56,351 nt of DNA from an uncultured Acidobacteriota bacterium (GCA_937870635.1 CALMZP010000132.1:1-56351), one strand, 5' to 3'. Counted from the stretch's first letter, positions 1 to 10,021 are shown. Numbers and translations: made by a program. The notes: generated by a model from the sequence alone, not told the origin.

Positions 1-945
<945 letters not shown>

Positions 946-1130
946 AAATGTGCAGCCTTGCGGCTGCTTTAACTTGAAAGCTGAATTGGCTACAGACGAT
1001 TGAACGTCTGCGTTTGTTATTCGTGTTCGTATCTCTACGAACTTGTGTTTCTTGTGAGATCACTGCGCACATCGCTGCACGCAACTGATTCTCGAAAGGA
1101 ATCACGTTGTCTGTCTTCTATCCTATTCAG

Positions 1131-1143
1131 TTGTCAAAGAACC
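1131..1143 (-). promoter_or_regulatory. boxA-like antitermination site in the rRNA leader
   Basis: On the minus strand the leader reads GGTTCTTTGACAA, close to the boxA consensus TGCTCTTTAACA of rRNA operons that loads the NusB/S10 antitermination complex. It lies about 185 bp upstream of the 16S 5' end and downstream of the predicted promoter, as expected for a leader boxA. It also contains TTTGACA, so it could be read as a -35 hexamer instead. Confidence 0.5.
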
Positions 1144-1165
1144 GACTTCCGTCGAAAGGGCGGCC

Positions 1166-1194
1166 ATTCTGCCGTTCCCCTCCGTCCGTGTCAA
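1166..1194 (-). promoter_or_regulatory. Predicted rRNA operon promoter
   Basis: The minus strand has a perfect -35 TTGACA (1189-1194), a 17-bp spacer and a -10 CAGAAT (1166-1171, four of six matches). A GC-rich stretch (GGCCGCCC) follows the -10, resembling the discriminator of stringently controlled rRNA promoters. Transcription would start near 1159, giving a leader of about 210 nt that contains the boxA-like site. Confidence 0.6.
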
Positions 1195-1607
1195 GCGTAA
1201 TGTTTCCGCCGTGGCGAACCCATTCCGGCTGACCCGGACCCGACCGCTGCTGCCTTGTCTTGGGTGTTGTGTGGAAAGAACTTACTGCAGGACCGCCGAT
1301 GTTACTTGCCCGCCGCGGTCTCGTCAACCTTGCGCCGGGAACAGGTAGAACTGACCGACCCGCCCCGCTATTCCAGCCGGCTGACCTTTTCGGCTGGGTT
1401 TTGTTCGAGTTCCAAAGATCCGTGCGACTGGAACTCTGATAACCCCGCACCCTCTCGCCCTATTCCGCCCATCCCTGCACAAATTGTTGTGCACGTTCGA
1501 GTTACCCGCTGCTCTCAAAGACCGCTCCCCGTTCAGGGACACCGCATAACCCACCACCCCCCAGCCCTATTCCACTCAACGGTTCACGTGGCTCAAGCGA
1601 AGATCTT
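1195..1607. other. Intergenic region without recognisable gene
   Basis: No convincing gene is visible between the rRNA promoter and the first palindromic repeat. Open frames here are short and lack family features. One small hairpin (CCAGCCG at 1373-1379 with CGGCTGG at 1391-1397, then GTTTTG) could act as a weak plus-strand terminator, but no plus-strand gene precedes it. Confidence 0.6.
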
Positions 1608-1737
1608 TGGAGCGCGGGCGACCTCGCCCGCCGGATCGTGCGTCGCGGGCGAGGTCGCCCGCGCTCCACCAAACCTCGCATGATTTGCAATCGACAGCTT
1701 AATCGGCACGGCGGGCGAGATCGCCCGCGGCTCCACC
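1608..1737. repeat. GC-rich palindromic element (family R1): one full copy and one half copy
   Basis: A perfect 24-bp inverted repeat (arms 1608-1631 and 1645-1668, 13-nt spacer) has as its core a GGGCGAC/CTCGCCCGC sequence that is itself nearly palindromic. A half copy follows at about 1711-1737. Related copies lie at 3283-3343, 30044-30074, 54879-54908 and 56266-56351. The half copy forms the last dozen or so codons of the YfhO-like gene. Confidence 0.85.
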
Positions 1738-4104
1738 TTTCTCCGGACGTCCGCTTCGCCGGGCCCACCAGCCAAGCCCAACCATTGCGGCGAGCCCGAC
1801 CGCCACCCCGCCCCAATAGGACCACGGCCGGTACCGAATCCTCACCGTCGACGCCCCGGCCGGCACCCGGAACCCCAGGAACGCGCCATTCACCCGCAGC
1901 GGCCGCGTCTTCCGGCCATCCACCAGCACGCTCCACCCCGGCATGGCCGGATGACTCGAGGCCACCACCGCCGGCCCCTCTGCCCTCACATTCAGGCGGT
2001 ACGAAGTCGGTCCCCACAGGCTGATCGCCACCTCGGCCCGCGGATTGACCACCACAGGGCCTACGCCCGAGCCAGAGACGAGCGGAGTCTCCGCAAAGCC
2101 GCCCCCGCCGGCAAGCTCCGCCTCCCAGTCTCTCCGTTCCACTCTCCTCAACATCGAGGGAACGAAGAAGCGCGGCTTGTACTCGTCATTGCGATACAGG
2201 CCGCCATCCGCGCCCGAATAGACCTTTGCCCACGCCGGCCCCGGGTCCACCCCAGGCTCCGTCAGCAGATAACGCACATTGAGGAAGTCGATGACGGGAT
2301 GGGAGGCGTCGGCGATCCGCTTCACGTCCTCGATCCAGGCGTCCTTCACGGCCGCCGTGCGCAGGAACCGGCCATAGTCGCCCCACTGCATGGGATCGCT
2401 GCCTCGAACGTCCTCGAGGCCGTACTGCGCCGCGGCGTTCGGCAGGAACACCCAGTCGAGTCCGAGGATGCGAAACGGCTCGTGCAGATTCCGGGCATCC
2501 GCCTTCAATGCCTCGATGATCGACAGCCTCGGCACGTAATACCGCTCGGTGACGATTGCGTTGTACGGGTAATTGAAGACATAGAGCTCGACGGCCGTCA
2601 TGACAAACGCAAGCGCGGCCGCGTGACGGCGCCAGACGGCGGCTGCCACAATGAACGTCGCCGTCACGATGACTCCAATGGCAAGTTCCGGACGGAACAG
2701 CCCGCGGCCCTGCATGACTCTCAGCACGTAGATCCCGAGACCCAGAAGTCCCAGGCCGCCGGCCGCGGCGAGCAGCACATCGGCGCGCGTGAGGCGATCG
2801 ACCATGCGGGCGACCGCGATCCCCACGAAAAAGCAGATGACGAAGCGGAAGCGGTCGTGCGCCACCCAGGAGAGCGGCGGCGCCGCGTAGAAGATCTTCG
2901 CGACGATCCCCCACTTCATCGCCGCCAGGAAAAAGAGGACGCACCAGCCGACGAGCAGCCTCTCCCTCGACGTGGCGCGGCGCGAGAAGACGGCCACGGG
3001 GATCAACGCCGTCACGATGAGACCGAGATAGAGCGAGGCGACGTGCGTGTACGAGAAGATCCAGCTCCAGTTCTGCCGCGCGGGGTTGCCGAATCCATCG
3101 GGATTGAGAATCGCCCACAACGCAGTCGACGGAAAGACCGGCGCGGCGGGGACCGACTTCAGCGAATCGACGCGCACGCTGATCGCCGCCTGCTCGACGA
3201 CCGGCAGCCAGGCCGGCGCTGCGATGAGCAACCCGAGAATCGCAGCGACGGTGACCCGTCCGAAGTCACGCCATGTAAAGCGTGGAGCGAGGGCGACCTG
3301 GCCCGGGAAGGACGACGACGCGGGCGGGGTCGCCCGCGCTCCACTCATCCAGTCGATCGACACCAGGACCAGAACCGCGGTCGCCACATGGACCACGCTC
3401 TCCGGATGTCCGCTCGCCAGCAGCGATGCGACGACCAGCGCCACGAGAATGTGCGGCGCCGCCTCCCTCGAATGCAGCGCGGAGAGGACTGCGTACGCCG
3501 CGGCGGGCAGCAGCAGCGTCACCGCCGTCATGGGGTAATAGAGGAAGACGTTGTTGAAGATGGCGAACGTGAACACCGTGCATCCGAACAACGCCGCCGC
3601 CGTCGACACACCCTCGCGCCGCAGCAGAAGAAATCCGAACAGCAGCGCCACGAAGAGCTTGAGTCCGGCCATCGCCACGATCTGCTTCGGCAACGGAACG
3701 TAAAGCGTGGCCAGGAAAAAAGGAGAGAACGGCGCCGACTGCCCGTTGCCGAGGAGCGGATAGCCGCTGAACAGATACGGATTCCAGAGCGGCGCGCGTC
3801 CGGCGAACATCTGTTCGCGGACCGTGTGCATCCACGGGAGGATCTGCTTGACTGTGTCGTTGGTCAGATAGTTCTGAGCAACGACCTCACCGAAGATGCC
3901 CCGGTACGGATAACCCCGAACGACTTCGTCCAGCGGGACCGGAACGCCGCTGGTGAAGATTCCTCTCCCGACGACTGCGAGCGACAGCAGGAGAAACAAC
4001 AGGACCAGTTTCCAGGAGACAGGTTCGAGCCATCTGCGGACCGCCACGACCACGAGCATCGACGGCACGATCACGCCGAGCGCCGCGAGCGCGACTGCAG
4101 TCAC
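1699..4104 (-). CDS. YfhO-family multi-pass membrane protein
   Basis: This 801-aa protein has many hydrophobic segments and a C-terminal periplasmic-type domain, the layout of YfhO/GT-C-like proteins thought to move lipid-linked sugars. Family features seen are the early WNPYLFSGYPLLGN loop, a long run of membrane helices, and a C-terminal sandwich-like region with VVASSHPAMPGWSVLVDG near the end. It starts with GTG at 4104, overlapping the menE stop by 4 bp (GTGA), so it is the last gene of the menaquinone operon. Two oddities are visible: residues about 254-274 (SGARATPPASSS and following) are the translation of an R1 palindrome, and the C-terminus (about GGAAGDLARRAD) comes from another R1 half copy. 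A role in menaquinone synthesis is not implied; exact substrate is unknown. Confidence 0.75.
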   Translation of the reverse strand: MTAVALAALGVIVPSMLVVVAVRRWLEPVSWKLVLLFLLLSLAVVGRGIFTSGVPVPLDEVVRGYPYRGIFGEVVAQNYLTNDTVKQILPWMHTVREQMFAGRAPLWNPYLFSGYPLLGNGQSAPFSPFFLATLYVPLPKQIVAMAGLKLFVALLFGFLLLRREGVSTAAALFGCTVFTFAIFNNVFLYYPMTAVTLLLPAAAYAVLSALHSREAAPHILVALVVASLLASGHPESVVHVATAVLVLVSIDWMSGARATPPASSSFPGQVALAPRFTWRDFGRVTVAAILGLLIAAPAWLPVVEQAAISVRVDSLKSVPAAPVFPSTALWAILNPDGFGNPARQNWSWIFSYTHVASLYLGLIVTALIPVAVFSRRATSRERLLVGWCVLFFLAAMKWGIVAKIFYAAPPLSWVAHDRFRFVICFFVGIAVARMVDRLTRADVLLAAAGGLGLLGLGIYVLRVMQGRGLFRPELAIGVIVTATFIVAAAVWRRHAAALAFVMTAVELYVFNYPYNAIVTERYYVPRLSIIEALKADARNLHEPFRILGLDWVFLPNAAAQYGLEDVRGSDPMQWGDYGRFLRTAAVKDAWIEDVKRIADASHPVIDFLNVRYLLTEPGVDPGPAWAKVYSGADGGLYRNDEYKPRFFVPSMLRRVERRDWEAELAGGGGFAETPLVSGSGVGPVVVNPRAEVAISLWGPTSYRLNVRAEGPAVVASSHPAMPGWSVLVDGRKTRPLRVNGAFLGFRVPAGASTVRIRYRPWSYWGGVAVGLAAMVGLGWWARRSGRPEKGGAAGDLARRAD
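3283..3343. repeat. R1 palindrome inserted in frame inside the YfhO-like gene
   Basis: Diverged arms of the R1 element (TGGAGCGAGGGCGACCTGG and CGGGGTCGCCCGCGCTCCA) flank a short spacer. The 61-bp element keeps the reading frame open and adds about 20 residues at positions 254-274, between two membrane segments. Confidence 0.8.
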
Positions 4105-5159
4105 CGCACCTTCTCCGAGAGCTCCTGACGCCGCAATTTCCCGAGGGGCGTGCGCGGGATCGAATCGACCCGATGAACGGCACGGATTCGCTCGAACGGA
4201 AGCACGCTCGCGTTGAAAGCCTCGACGATCGGCTGCGCGTCAGCCGCGGTCGTCGCCACGTGGATCACATGCCCCAGCCGATCGTCTGAAACGGCCAGGA
4301 TCGCCGCGTCCACGGACCCGCGGACTTCGTCGAGGACTCGATCGAGGCGAACGAGGTCGACGGACTCGCCGCCGATCTTCACGAAATCGCGGCTGCGCCC
4401 GAACACCCGCAACAAGCTTCCCTCGACCTCTCCCCGATCCTCGGTGACGAACCATCCATCGATCTTCGGGTCGACGAAGACCGGGCGACCCTCGCCATCA
4501 GGAAAGGCATAACCAGTGAGCAGTGAGCTGCCCGACAACACGATCCGGCCGTCATCGATGCGCACGCGCAGATGCGAAAGGATTCTGAGATCCGTCGATC
4601 CGGGTGTTGCGGTCGCGACCTGCGATGCAGCTTCGCTCAGTCCATAACTCGGAAGGAGCGGCCATCCCAGCTGACTGGCTGCGGCATGAAGATCGTCGGG
4701 AAGGCTGCCACCTCCCACCACGATCGCGCGCAATCCGCCCGGCACGCGCAACTTCGCGGTGACGAGATCCCGCACCTGCGCCGGCACCAGCGACGAGAGC
4801 GTGAAACCACCCCGCGCGAAGCGCTGCGGATCCCAGTCGAATACTTCCACGCGTGAGCCGGTGAGATGCGCCCGCGCGTCGATCCCGATGCCGCCTACGT
4901 GAAACGAAGGGAGAACCCGGCTCCAGACGTCGGAGCGCTGCGCATCGAGATGTGCGTTGACGGCTGCCGCGGACGAAAGGATCGCGTCTTTCGAAAGCGC
5001 CACCAGCTTGAGCGCGCCGCTCGTGCCCGACGTCGAGACCCAGACATGTCTTCCGAGCGACGGAGCCGCCTGTGCCAGCGCCTCGAGCTTCATCCGCTCC
5101 TCCGCCGGAAGACGCGGGTTGAGGAGCAGGTGAGTCGCGGCGCTCGACCAGTCGATCAT
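4101..5159 (-). CDS. menE: o-Succinylbenzoate-CoA ligase
   Basis: MenE activates o-succinylbenzoate with ATP and CoA. Adenylate-forming enzyme motifs are in order: the phosphate loop STSGTSGALKLV, the YGLSEAAS motif, DGWFVTEDRGEV, SRDFVKIGGESV and the C-terminal catalytic lysine in RTPLGKLRRQ. At 352 aa it is shorter than typical MenE (about 450-490 aa), with a reduced N-terminus, as in other compact MenE proteins. The start at ATG 5159 (MIDWSS) is chosen because it falls just after the menA stop at 5162 and begins the conserved region; longer frames run through menA. Last biosynthetic gene of the operon. Confidence 0.88.
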   Translation of the reverse strand: MIDWSSAATHLLLNPRLPAEERMKLEALAQAAPSLGRHVWVSTSGTSGALKLVALSKDAILSSAAAVNAHLDAQRSDVWSRVLPSFHVGGIGIDARAHLTGSRVEVFDWDPQRFARGGFTLSSLVPAQVRDLVTAKLRVPGGLRAIVVGGGSLPDDLHAAASQLGWPLLPSYGLSEAASQVATATPGSTDLRILSHLRVRIDDGRIVLSGSSLLTGYAFPDGEGRPVFVDPKIDGWFVTEDRGEVEGSLLRVFGRSRDFVKIGGESVDLVRLDRVLDEVRGSVDAAILAVSDDRLGHVIHVATTAADAQPIVEAFNASVLPFERIRAVHRVDSIPRTPLGKLRRQELSEKVR

Positions 5160-5161
5160 CG

Positions 5162-6034
5162 CTACACCGCGGCACCGAGTGCGAAGAAGATCGCGAAGGC
5201 CCACTGCAGTGCGCCGGCCATCGCCAGGCATCGATTCAGTGAAGCGCCGCGACACCGGTAGACGCGGAACAGCAACGCCATGGCCAGGGGCGCCGACAGA
5301 AACGCCAGCCACAAAGAATGATCGCCGCGCATCATCGCGAGCACTCCGACCATCGCATACGCAAGGACCGTGAAGATCACGACCTCGATCCGGGCCGCGC
5401 GCTCCCCGATCCGCACCGCAACGGTGCGCTTGCCGCTCTCCCGATCGGTCGGCAGGTCCCGCAGGTTGTTGATCGCGAGAATGACATCGGCCAGCGCGCC
5501 CATCGCCACCCCGCACAGGAGAGTATCGACCGTGTACTGGAGCGTGAGCACCCAGTACGTCCCGCCCACCGCGACGATCCCGAAAAACACCATCACGAAG
5601 AGCTCGCCCATGCCGTGATACGCGAGCGGCCACGGGCCTCCCGTGTACGCCCAGGCCGCCAGGATCGAAGCCAGGCCGATCACAAGGATCGGCCATCCGC
5701 CGCGCATGATCAGCGGGATGCCGCAGAGCGCCGCCAGGAACAGCATCACGTATGCGCCGCGCATCACCGACTCGTAGGAGAGCAAACCGGCCTGCGTTAC
5801 CCGCAGCGGGCCGAGGCGGGCGGTGGTGTCCGCACCTTTGCGGAAGTCGAGCGCGTCGTTGATGTAGTTGGTCGCGATCTGGATCAACAGCGCGCCGGCC
5901 AGCGCGAGCGCGGCATACAGCCAGGGGATGTCCTCTCGATCACGCAAAGCCAGCGCGGTCGCGACCACGACGGGCGCGACCGCCGCTGAGAGCGTCTTGG
6001 GCCGCGCGGCGAGGATCCACGGAGACGTATTCAC
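5162..6034 (-). CDS. menA: 1,4-Dihydroxy-2-naphthoate polyprenyltransferase
   Basis: This UbiA-family membrane enzyme attaches the polyprenyl tail to dihydroxynaphthoate. The first Asp-rich motif is seen as [14 protein letters not shown] and the second as [16 protein letters not shown]; about eight to nine hydrophobic helices follow the UbiA pattern. Length 290 aa is normal. The start is GTG 6034 ([15 protein letters not shown]), which overlaps the menB stop in GTGA; this matches the usual MenA N-terminus. Translational coupling to menB and the menE start two bases after its stop mark a polycistronic unit. Confidence 0.93.
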   Translation of the reverse strand: MNTSPWILAARPKTLSAAVAPVVVATALALRDREDIPWLYAALALAGALLIQIATNYINDALDFRKGADTTARLGPLRVTQAGLLSYESVMRGAYVMLFLAALCGIPLIMRGGWPILVIGLASILAAWAYTGGPWPLAYHGMGELFVMVFFGIVAVGGTYWVLTLQYTVDTLLCGVAMGALADVILAINNLRDLPTDRESGKRTVAVRIGERAARIEVVIFTVLAYAMVGVLAMMRGDHSLWLAFLSAPLAMALLFRVYRCRGASLNRCLAMAGALQWAFAIFFALGAAV

Positions 6035-6852
6035 GGAAATCGCGGAAACTTCTTGAAGTCGGGCTTGCGCTTCTCGACGTACGCGTTGCGCCCTTCCTGT
6101 GCTTCTTCCGACATGTAATAGAGGAGCGTGGCGTTCCCCGCGAAATCGAGCAATCCGATCTGCCCGTCGCAGTCGGCATTCAGCGCCGCCTTGAGAAACC
6201 GCAGGGCCATCGGCGACATCGCCAGCATCTCCCGGCACCACTGGAGTGTTTCTTCCTCCAGACGCGCCAGCGGAACGACCGTGTTGACGAGCCCCATCTC
6301 CAGCGCCTGCTTCGCGTCGTACTGGCGGCAGAGGTACCAGATCTCGCGCGCTTTCTTCTGTCCGACGATGCGCGCGAGGTAGGAAGCGCCGAGGCCGCCG
6401 TCGAACGACCCGACCTTGGGCCCGGTCTGACCGAATCGCGCGTTGTCGGCGGCGATCGTCAGGTCGCACACCACGTGCAGCACGTGCCCGCCACCGATGG
6501 CATACCCGGCGACCATCGCCACCACCGGCTTCGGCATGCTCCTGATCTGCTTCTGCACATCGAGAATGTTGAGACGGGGCACACCCTTCGAGTCGACATA
6601 ACCAGCGTTGCCTCGCACGCGCTGGTCGCCTCCGGAGCAGAACGCGTCGGGCCCCTCGCCCGTGAGGATCACCACGCCGATATCGCCATCGTCGCGCGCC
6701 AGATCGAAAGCCTCTTTCAACTCGGTCACCGTCTGGGGCCGGAACGCGTTCCGCACCTCGGGCCTGTTGATGGTGATCTTCGCGATCCCGTCTTCGGTTC
6801 TCTCGTAACGGATGTCTTTGAATTCACGAATGGAAGTCCAGCGCTCAGCCAT
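6031..6852 (-). CDS. menB: 1,4-Dihydroxy-2-naphthoyl-CoA synthase
   Basis: MenB is a crotonase-fold enzyme that closes the second ring by a Dieckmann-type condensation of o-succinylbenzoyl-CoA. Crotonase features are the oxyanion-hole regions FCSGGDQ and GYAIGGGH, the [12 protein letters not shown] motif with the catalytic Asp, and the C-terminal [18 protein letters not shown] signature of MenB. Length 273 aa is typical. ATG 6852 lies nine bases after the menH stop. Confidence 0.96.
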   Translation of the reverse strand: MAERWTSIREFKDIRYERTEDGIAKITINRPEVRNAFRPQTVTELKEAFDLARDDGDIGVVILTGEGPDAFCSGGDQRVRGNAGYVDSKGVPRLNILDVQKQIRSMPKPVVAMVAGYAIGGGHVLHVVCDLTIAADNARFGQTGPKVGSFDGGLGASYLARIVGQKKAREIWYLCRQYDAKQALEMGLVNTVVPLARLEEETLQWCREMLAMSPMALRFLKAALNADCDGQIGLLDFAGNATLLYYMSEEAQEGRNAYVEKRKPDFKKFPRFP

Positions 6853-6861
6853 AGCGCGAGA

Positions 6862-7482
6862 CTATATCGACTGGATGCGACGGGCAAAGAGATCCGGCTG
6901 TTCCCACGGCACGCGGTGCCCGGCACCGGGACAGATCCAGAGGTCCGCGTCGGGAAGGATGGACACGGCGCGCCTGCCCTCGGCGATGTATTTCGCATCG
7001 CGCTCTCCGGCAATCCACAGGACCGGGACGGAAATCTCGTGGAGTCGCCAGGCGAGAGCCGGCATGACCCCGGGCGACCACTCGCGCAGCTGGCGCGCCA
7101 GCTCGCGCCGATCGAAGTCCTTCTCGTCGCGTTTCATGGAGTGGCCGCCGAACACCGGCTGCGCGTTCCAGTCGCGCATCACGCGCGCCCAGGGCTGCCT
7201 TTCGAACATCCTCGCCCACCGATCGTCGGTGCGCTGGCGTTCTTCGCGCGCGACGCGATCGTCGATGCCGAGGCCCGCGGACACGATGATGGCCGTCCGG
7301 TACTTCGCGCCTCCGAGAAGAGCGTGGAGCGCGAGCCTGCCGCCCATCGAATAGCCGAGGAGAACGTCGCCCGCGGGAGGGATCGCGGAGAGAGGAGGCG
7401 TCTCCACCGCCATGCCGAATTTGCGGAGGAAGTCCCAATCAGAAGGGAGGCCGAGGAAGCCGTGGAGGGCGGTCAGGACCAC
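6862..7482 (-). CDS. menH: MenH-like alpha/beta hydrolase (SHCHC synthase)
   Basis: MenH eliminates pyruvate from SEPHCHC to form SHCHC. The alpha/beta-hydrolase signature is present: HGFLG near the N-terminus (oxyanion), the nucleophile elbow GYSMGGRLAL, the acid in AGERDAKY and the histidine in GAGHRVPWEQP. The length of about 206 aa is slightly short for the family. GTG 7482 is chosen because it gives MVLTALHGFLG at the expected distance from the core and overlaps the menD 3' end by ten bases. Assignment to MenH rests on these motifs plus its place between menD and menB. Confidence 0.85.
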   Translation of the reverse strand: MVLTALHGFLGLPSDWDFLRKFGMAVETPPLSAIPPAGDVLLGYSMGGRLALHALLGGAKYRTAIIVSAGLGIDDRVAREERQRTDDRWARMFERQPWARVMRDWNAQPVFGGHSMKRDEKDFDRRELARQLREWSPGVMPALAWRLHEISVPVLWIAGERDAKYIAEGRRAVSILPDADLWICPGAGHRVPWEQPDLFARRIQSI

Positions 7483-8957
7483 AGCGCATCGTACTGCTCC
7501 CAGAAGCGCCGCGTCGCCTCGGCGTCCGGAATTCTCTCGATGATCTGGTCTTCCAGATTCCACATCGCCGCCCACGGCCCGAAGCGGAGCGAGTGCTGAT
7601 TCTCGACGATGCGTCTCCGCACATCTCCGTCCATAGACTTCAGCGAAGCAACGCGCGAGAAGATCTTTCCGCCGCCGTTGTTGACGACGACGATCCTGAA
7701 TCGAGTCCCCGCGTCGAGCTGCGGCACGATCCACGGTGCGTTCATGTCGTACAGCGCGGTGAGATCGCCAGCGACGGCGAAGTTCTCGCGGTCGTTCGCG
7801 CACCATCCGAGGAACGTCGAGAGCTGGCCGTCGATCCCGTTCGCACCGCGATTTCCTTCGTACTCGAAGCCGCGCGGATCGCGGCTGGCGAAGAGATCCC
7901 ATTCGCGGATGGGCAGGCTGTTGCCGAGGTAGATGCGAGAGCCGGGCGGAACCTCGCGCGAGAGCTCGCGGAAGATCGCCGGCTCGGAGTCGGGCTCTGC
8001 GTCGAGGATCCTCCCGATCTTCGCGGCGATGGCCGCATCGCGATCGAAAAACTCCTCATCGCGCGCCGACGCTTTTGGCCGCGGCAGCGCCGCGAGCGGA
8101 TGCACGTCCCCGCGGCTGAGGCCAGTGAAACGCACGTTACTGAAGCTGACGACGGGCAGCTCACGCTTCGACTCGTCGAGATCGCGCCAGAAGCGAAGTG
8201 TCGGCACACCTCCGATGCGGATCACACCGTCGAAGCTGCCGGCATGGATCATTCGCTCGCCCGACTTGATGTGGAGATGTTCGAGCGCAGCATCTTCACG
8301 CAATCCCGACAGCGCTTCCGCGTAAACGGGAGCATTCAGCGTGAGAGCGTATTCGCGGACGCGTTCGCGGTCCTCGGGAGGGAGAGCGGCGAGAATCAGG
8401 AGGGGACGTTCGAATTTTGGATTTTGGATTTTGGATTTTGGATTTGGCGGCCGCCGGGTCGGCTCTGAATCCAAAATCGAAAATCCAAAAACGAAAATCG
8501 GTTTCCCGTCGATCAACGGTTCGTCGAACTCGAGATTGATGTGCAGAGGCATCGTCCCGTTCCACGCGTCGGGATCCGTCGCGGCAAAGGTCCCGAAGAT
8601 CCCCTCCTGATCGATGCATTGCGGCGCACCGGTTCCTCGATACCTCGCCGGACGATCGGCGGTCATCAGTATGAGCGGCGCGTCGCTGTAGAACGCTTCC
8701 ACCGTCGCCGGCAGCAGTTCCGCGACCGCGGTTCCGGATGTCGTGACGACGGCCACGGGACGTCGATGCTGCTTGATCCGGCCAAGCGCGAAGAACGCGG
8801 CCGAACGCTCGTCGACGAAGGAGAACAGCCGCGCATCGGAGGCGCCGAGAACGGCGAGGAGCGGGCTGTTGCGCGAGCCGGCGCAAACGCAGAACTCCCT
8901 CACTCCGAGGGCGCGAACGCGCGCGATCGCCTCGCCCGCCCGCTCGACATTCAACAT
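7473..8957 (-). CDS. menD: SEPHCHC synthase (menaquinone ThDP enzyme)
   Basis: MenD joins isochorismate and 2-oxoglutarate using thiamine diphosphate. N-terminal features are FCVCAGSRNSPL, the cofactor glutamate in FVDERSAAFFALG and the TTSGTAVAELLPA region; the C-terminal ThDP-binding domain shows GNSLPIREWD, NRGANGIDGQLST, and GDLTALYDMN with VVVNNGGGKIF. Length is 494 aa. Start ATG 8957 overlaps the menF stop by seven bases. Residues about 153-182 (GFSILDSEP through NPKSKIQNPKFE) are not MenD-like: they are the translation of an R2 heptamer palindrome at 8413-8499, sitting between the N-terminal domain and the middle domain. The conserved catalytic parts appear intact, so it is probably functional. 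Confidence 0.93.
   Translation of the reverse strand: MLNVERAGEAIARVRALGVREFCVCAGSRNSPLLAVLGASDARLFSFVDERSAAFFALGRIKQHRRPVAVVTTSGTAVAELLPATVEAFYSDAPLILMTADRPARYRGTGAPQCIDQEGIFGTFAATDPDAWNGTMPLHINLEFDEPLIDGKPIFVFGFSILDSEPTRRPPNPKSKIQNPKFERPLLILAALPPEDRERVREYALTLNAPVYAEALSGLREDAALEHLHIKSGERMIHAGSFDGVIRIGGVPTLRFWRDLDESKRELPVVSFSNVRFTGLSRGDVHPLAALPRPKASARDEEFFDRDAAIAAKIGRILDAEPDSEPAIFRELSREVPPGSRIYLGNSLPIREWDLFASRDPRGFEYEGNRGANGIDGQLSTFLGWCANDRENFAVAGDLTALYDMNAPWIVPQLDAGTRFRIVVVNNGGGKIFSRVASLKSMDGDVRRRIVENQHSLRFGPWAAMWNLEDQIIERIPDAEATRRFWEQYDALWS
8413..8499. repeat. R2 heptamer inverted repeat (GGATTTT units) inside menD
   Basis: About four tandem 7-bp GGATTTT units (8413-8445) face degenerate inverted units (8467-8499) across a GC-rich spacer. 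Other R2 copies are at 22223-22299, 30633-30660 and 41338-41409. This copy is in frame within the menD coding region. Confidence 0.9.
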
Positions 8958-9994
8958 GTGTACGCTTCGACGGAGGCGCGCAGGCCGAAGAGCGCCTTCA
9001 CCTGGTCGCGCTTCTGCCTGAGCTCCTCGGCTTCCTGCTCGAGGACGCTCTCGGCGAGAAGCCCCGCACCCGAGCCTATGCGAAGGACATCGCCTCTCCA
9101 CTCGATGTTGCGGATTCCGACCAGCGCGATCGCGACGTGGTCGTCCCGTTCGATGCCGAACGGCGCGCCGAATCCGCGGCGATCGGTGAGGCGGTCGGAT
9201 TCGCGCAGCCACCGCTCGCCCGCCTGACTGCGCGGAGAGACGCCGAGTGCGGCGGTGGGATGGAGACGGCGGACCATGTCGGCGAACGTCATCCGCTCGG
9301 CGCCGTTCTCCATGAAGAAAATCGGAGTGATCAGATGCGCGATGTTCGGGAGCCGCATCAGGCCGAGCGCGCCGATCTCGACGTTCCCGAATGGCGCGAG
9401 GCGTCGCGCAATGTCGTCGACGACGAACCGGTGTTCGCGCATCTCCTTCGACGAGTGGAAAAGTTCGTCTGCGCGCGAAAGCGGTCGCGTTCCGGCGAGA
9501 GCCATCGTCGCGTACCCGCGCCCGTGCGACTGGAAGAGAACTTCCGGCGTGGCACCGACCACCGACCGTGAGCCGATCGACCAGCCGTAAGCCCACAGTC
9601 CGCGCGGCAGGGATTCCAGTCTGGAAAGAAAGTACTGCCATGGATCGGCGGTGCGGATGAAATGGCCGCTCTCGAACACGGCCGGCACGATCTTTTTGAA
9701 CTCGCCGCGTTCGATCCCCGCGAGAGCCGATCGAAACAGAACCTCGAACTCATGCTCCGGAGCCGGAGTCCATTCGACTTCCACGCCGGCGGCGCCGAAC
9801 CTCTCGGCAAGCGCGCCGATGGAGATTTCCTCCGATCTCGCAGGGTGCAGCCACGGCTTCACCTCATCCAGGAAGAAGTCGGTGCGGAAGAACGCGGCTT
9901 CGCCGGGGCGGCGGAAAGGGAGCGCATCGAATGGTCCCCAGCCGACGAAAACCCGCCCGGGAGCGGTCTGGATGAACGCGAAGTCCTGGTGCAT
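8951..9994 (-). CDS. menF: Isochorismate synthase
   Basis: This chorismate-binding enzyme makes isochorismate, the first step of menaquinone synthesis. Family motifs are FKKIVPAVFES, the VVGATPEVLFQ and ALAGTRP region, KEMREHRFVVDDI, LHPTAALGVSPR, and the C-terminal IRIGSGAGLLAESVLEQEAEEL-like magnesium/glycine region (shown here in shortened form). Length 347 aa is compact. Start ATG 9994 (MHQDFAFIQTAPGRVF) is preferred to an upstream extension that would run into the divergent ubiE gene. It is the first gene of the men operon and has a TAGAAT box eight bases upstream. Confidence 0.9.
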   Translation of the reverse strand: MHQDFAFIQTAPGRVFVGWGPFDALPFRRPGEAAFFRTDFFLDEVKPWLHPARSEEISIGALAERFGAAGVEVEWTPAPEHEFEVLFRSALAGIERGEFKKIVPAVFESGHFIRTADPWQYFLSRLESLPRGLWAYGWSIGSRSVVGATPEVLFQSHGRGYATMALAGTRPLSRADELFHSSKEMREHRFVVDDIARRLAPFGNVEIGALGLMRLPNIAHLITPIFFMENGAERMTFADMVRRLHPTAALGVSPRSQAGERWLRESDRLTDRRGFGAPFGIERDDHVAIALVGIRNIEWRGDVLRIGSGAGLLAESVLEQEAEELRQKRDQVKALFGLRASVEAYTC

Positions 9995-10002
9995 CCGTGC
10001 CG

Positions 10003-10008
10003 ATTCTA
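10003..10008 (-). promoter_or_regulatory. Predicted -10 box of the men operon, leaderless
   Basis: TAGAAT on the minus strand (five of six matches to TATAAT) ends eight bases before the menF ATG, so transcription would begin at or next to the start codon. No clear -35 and no Shine-Dalgarno sequence are visible. Confidence 0.45.
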
Positions 10009-10021
10009 TGTTCACTCTTAG

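Noticed and set aside
1255-1683. Plus-strand frame of 142 codons upstream of the rRNA promoter
   Set aside because: No ribosome site, composition unlike neighbours, and its end is the translation of an R1 palindrome.
1951-4128. Long plus-strand frame opposite the YfhO-like gene
   Set aside because: Arg/His/Asp-rich shadow typical of the antisense of a GC-rich gene; the minus-strand protein has clear membrane and family features.
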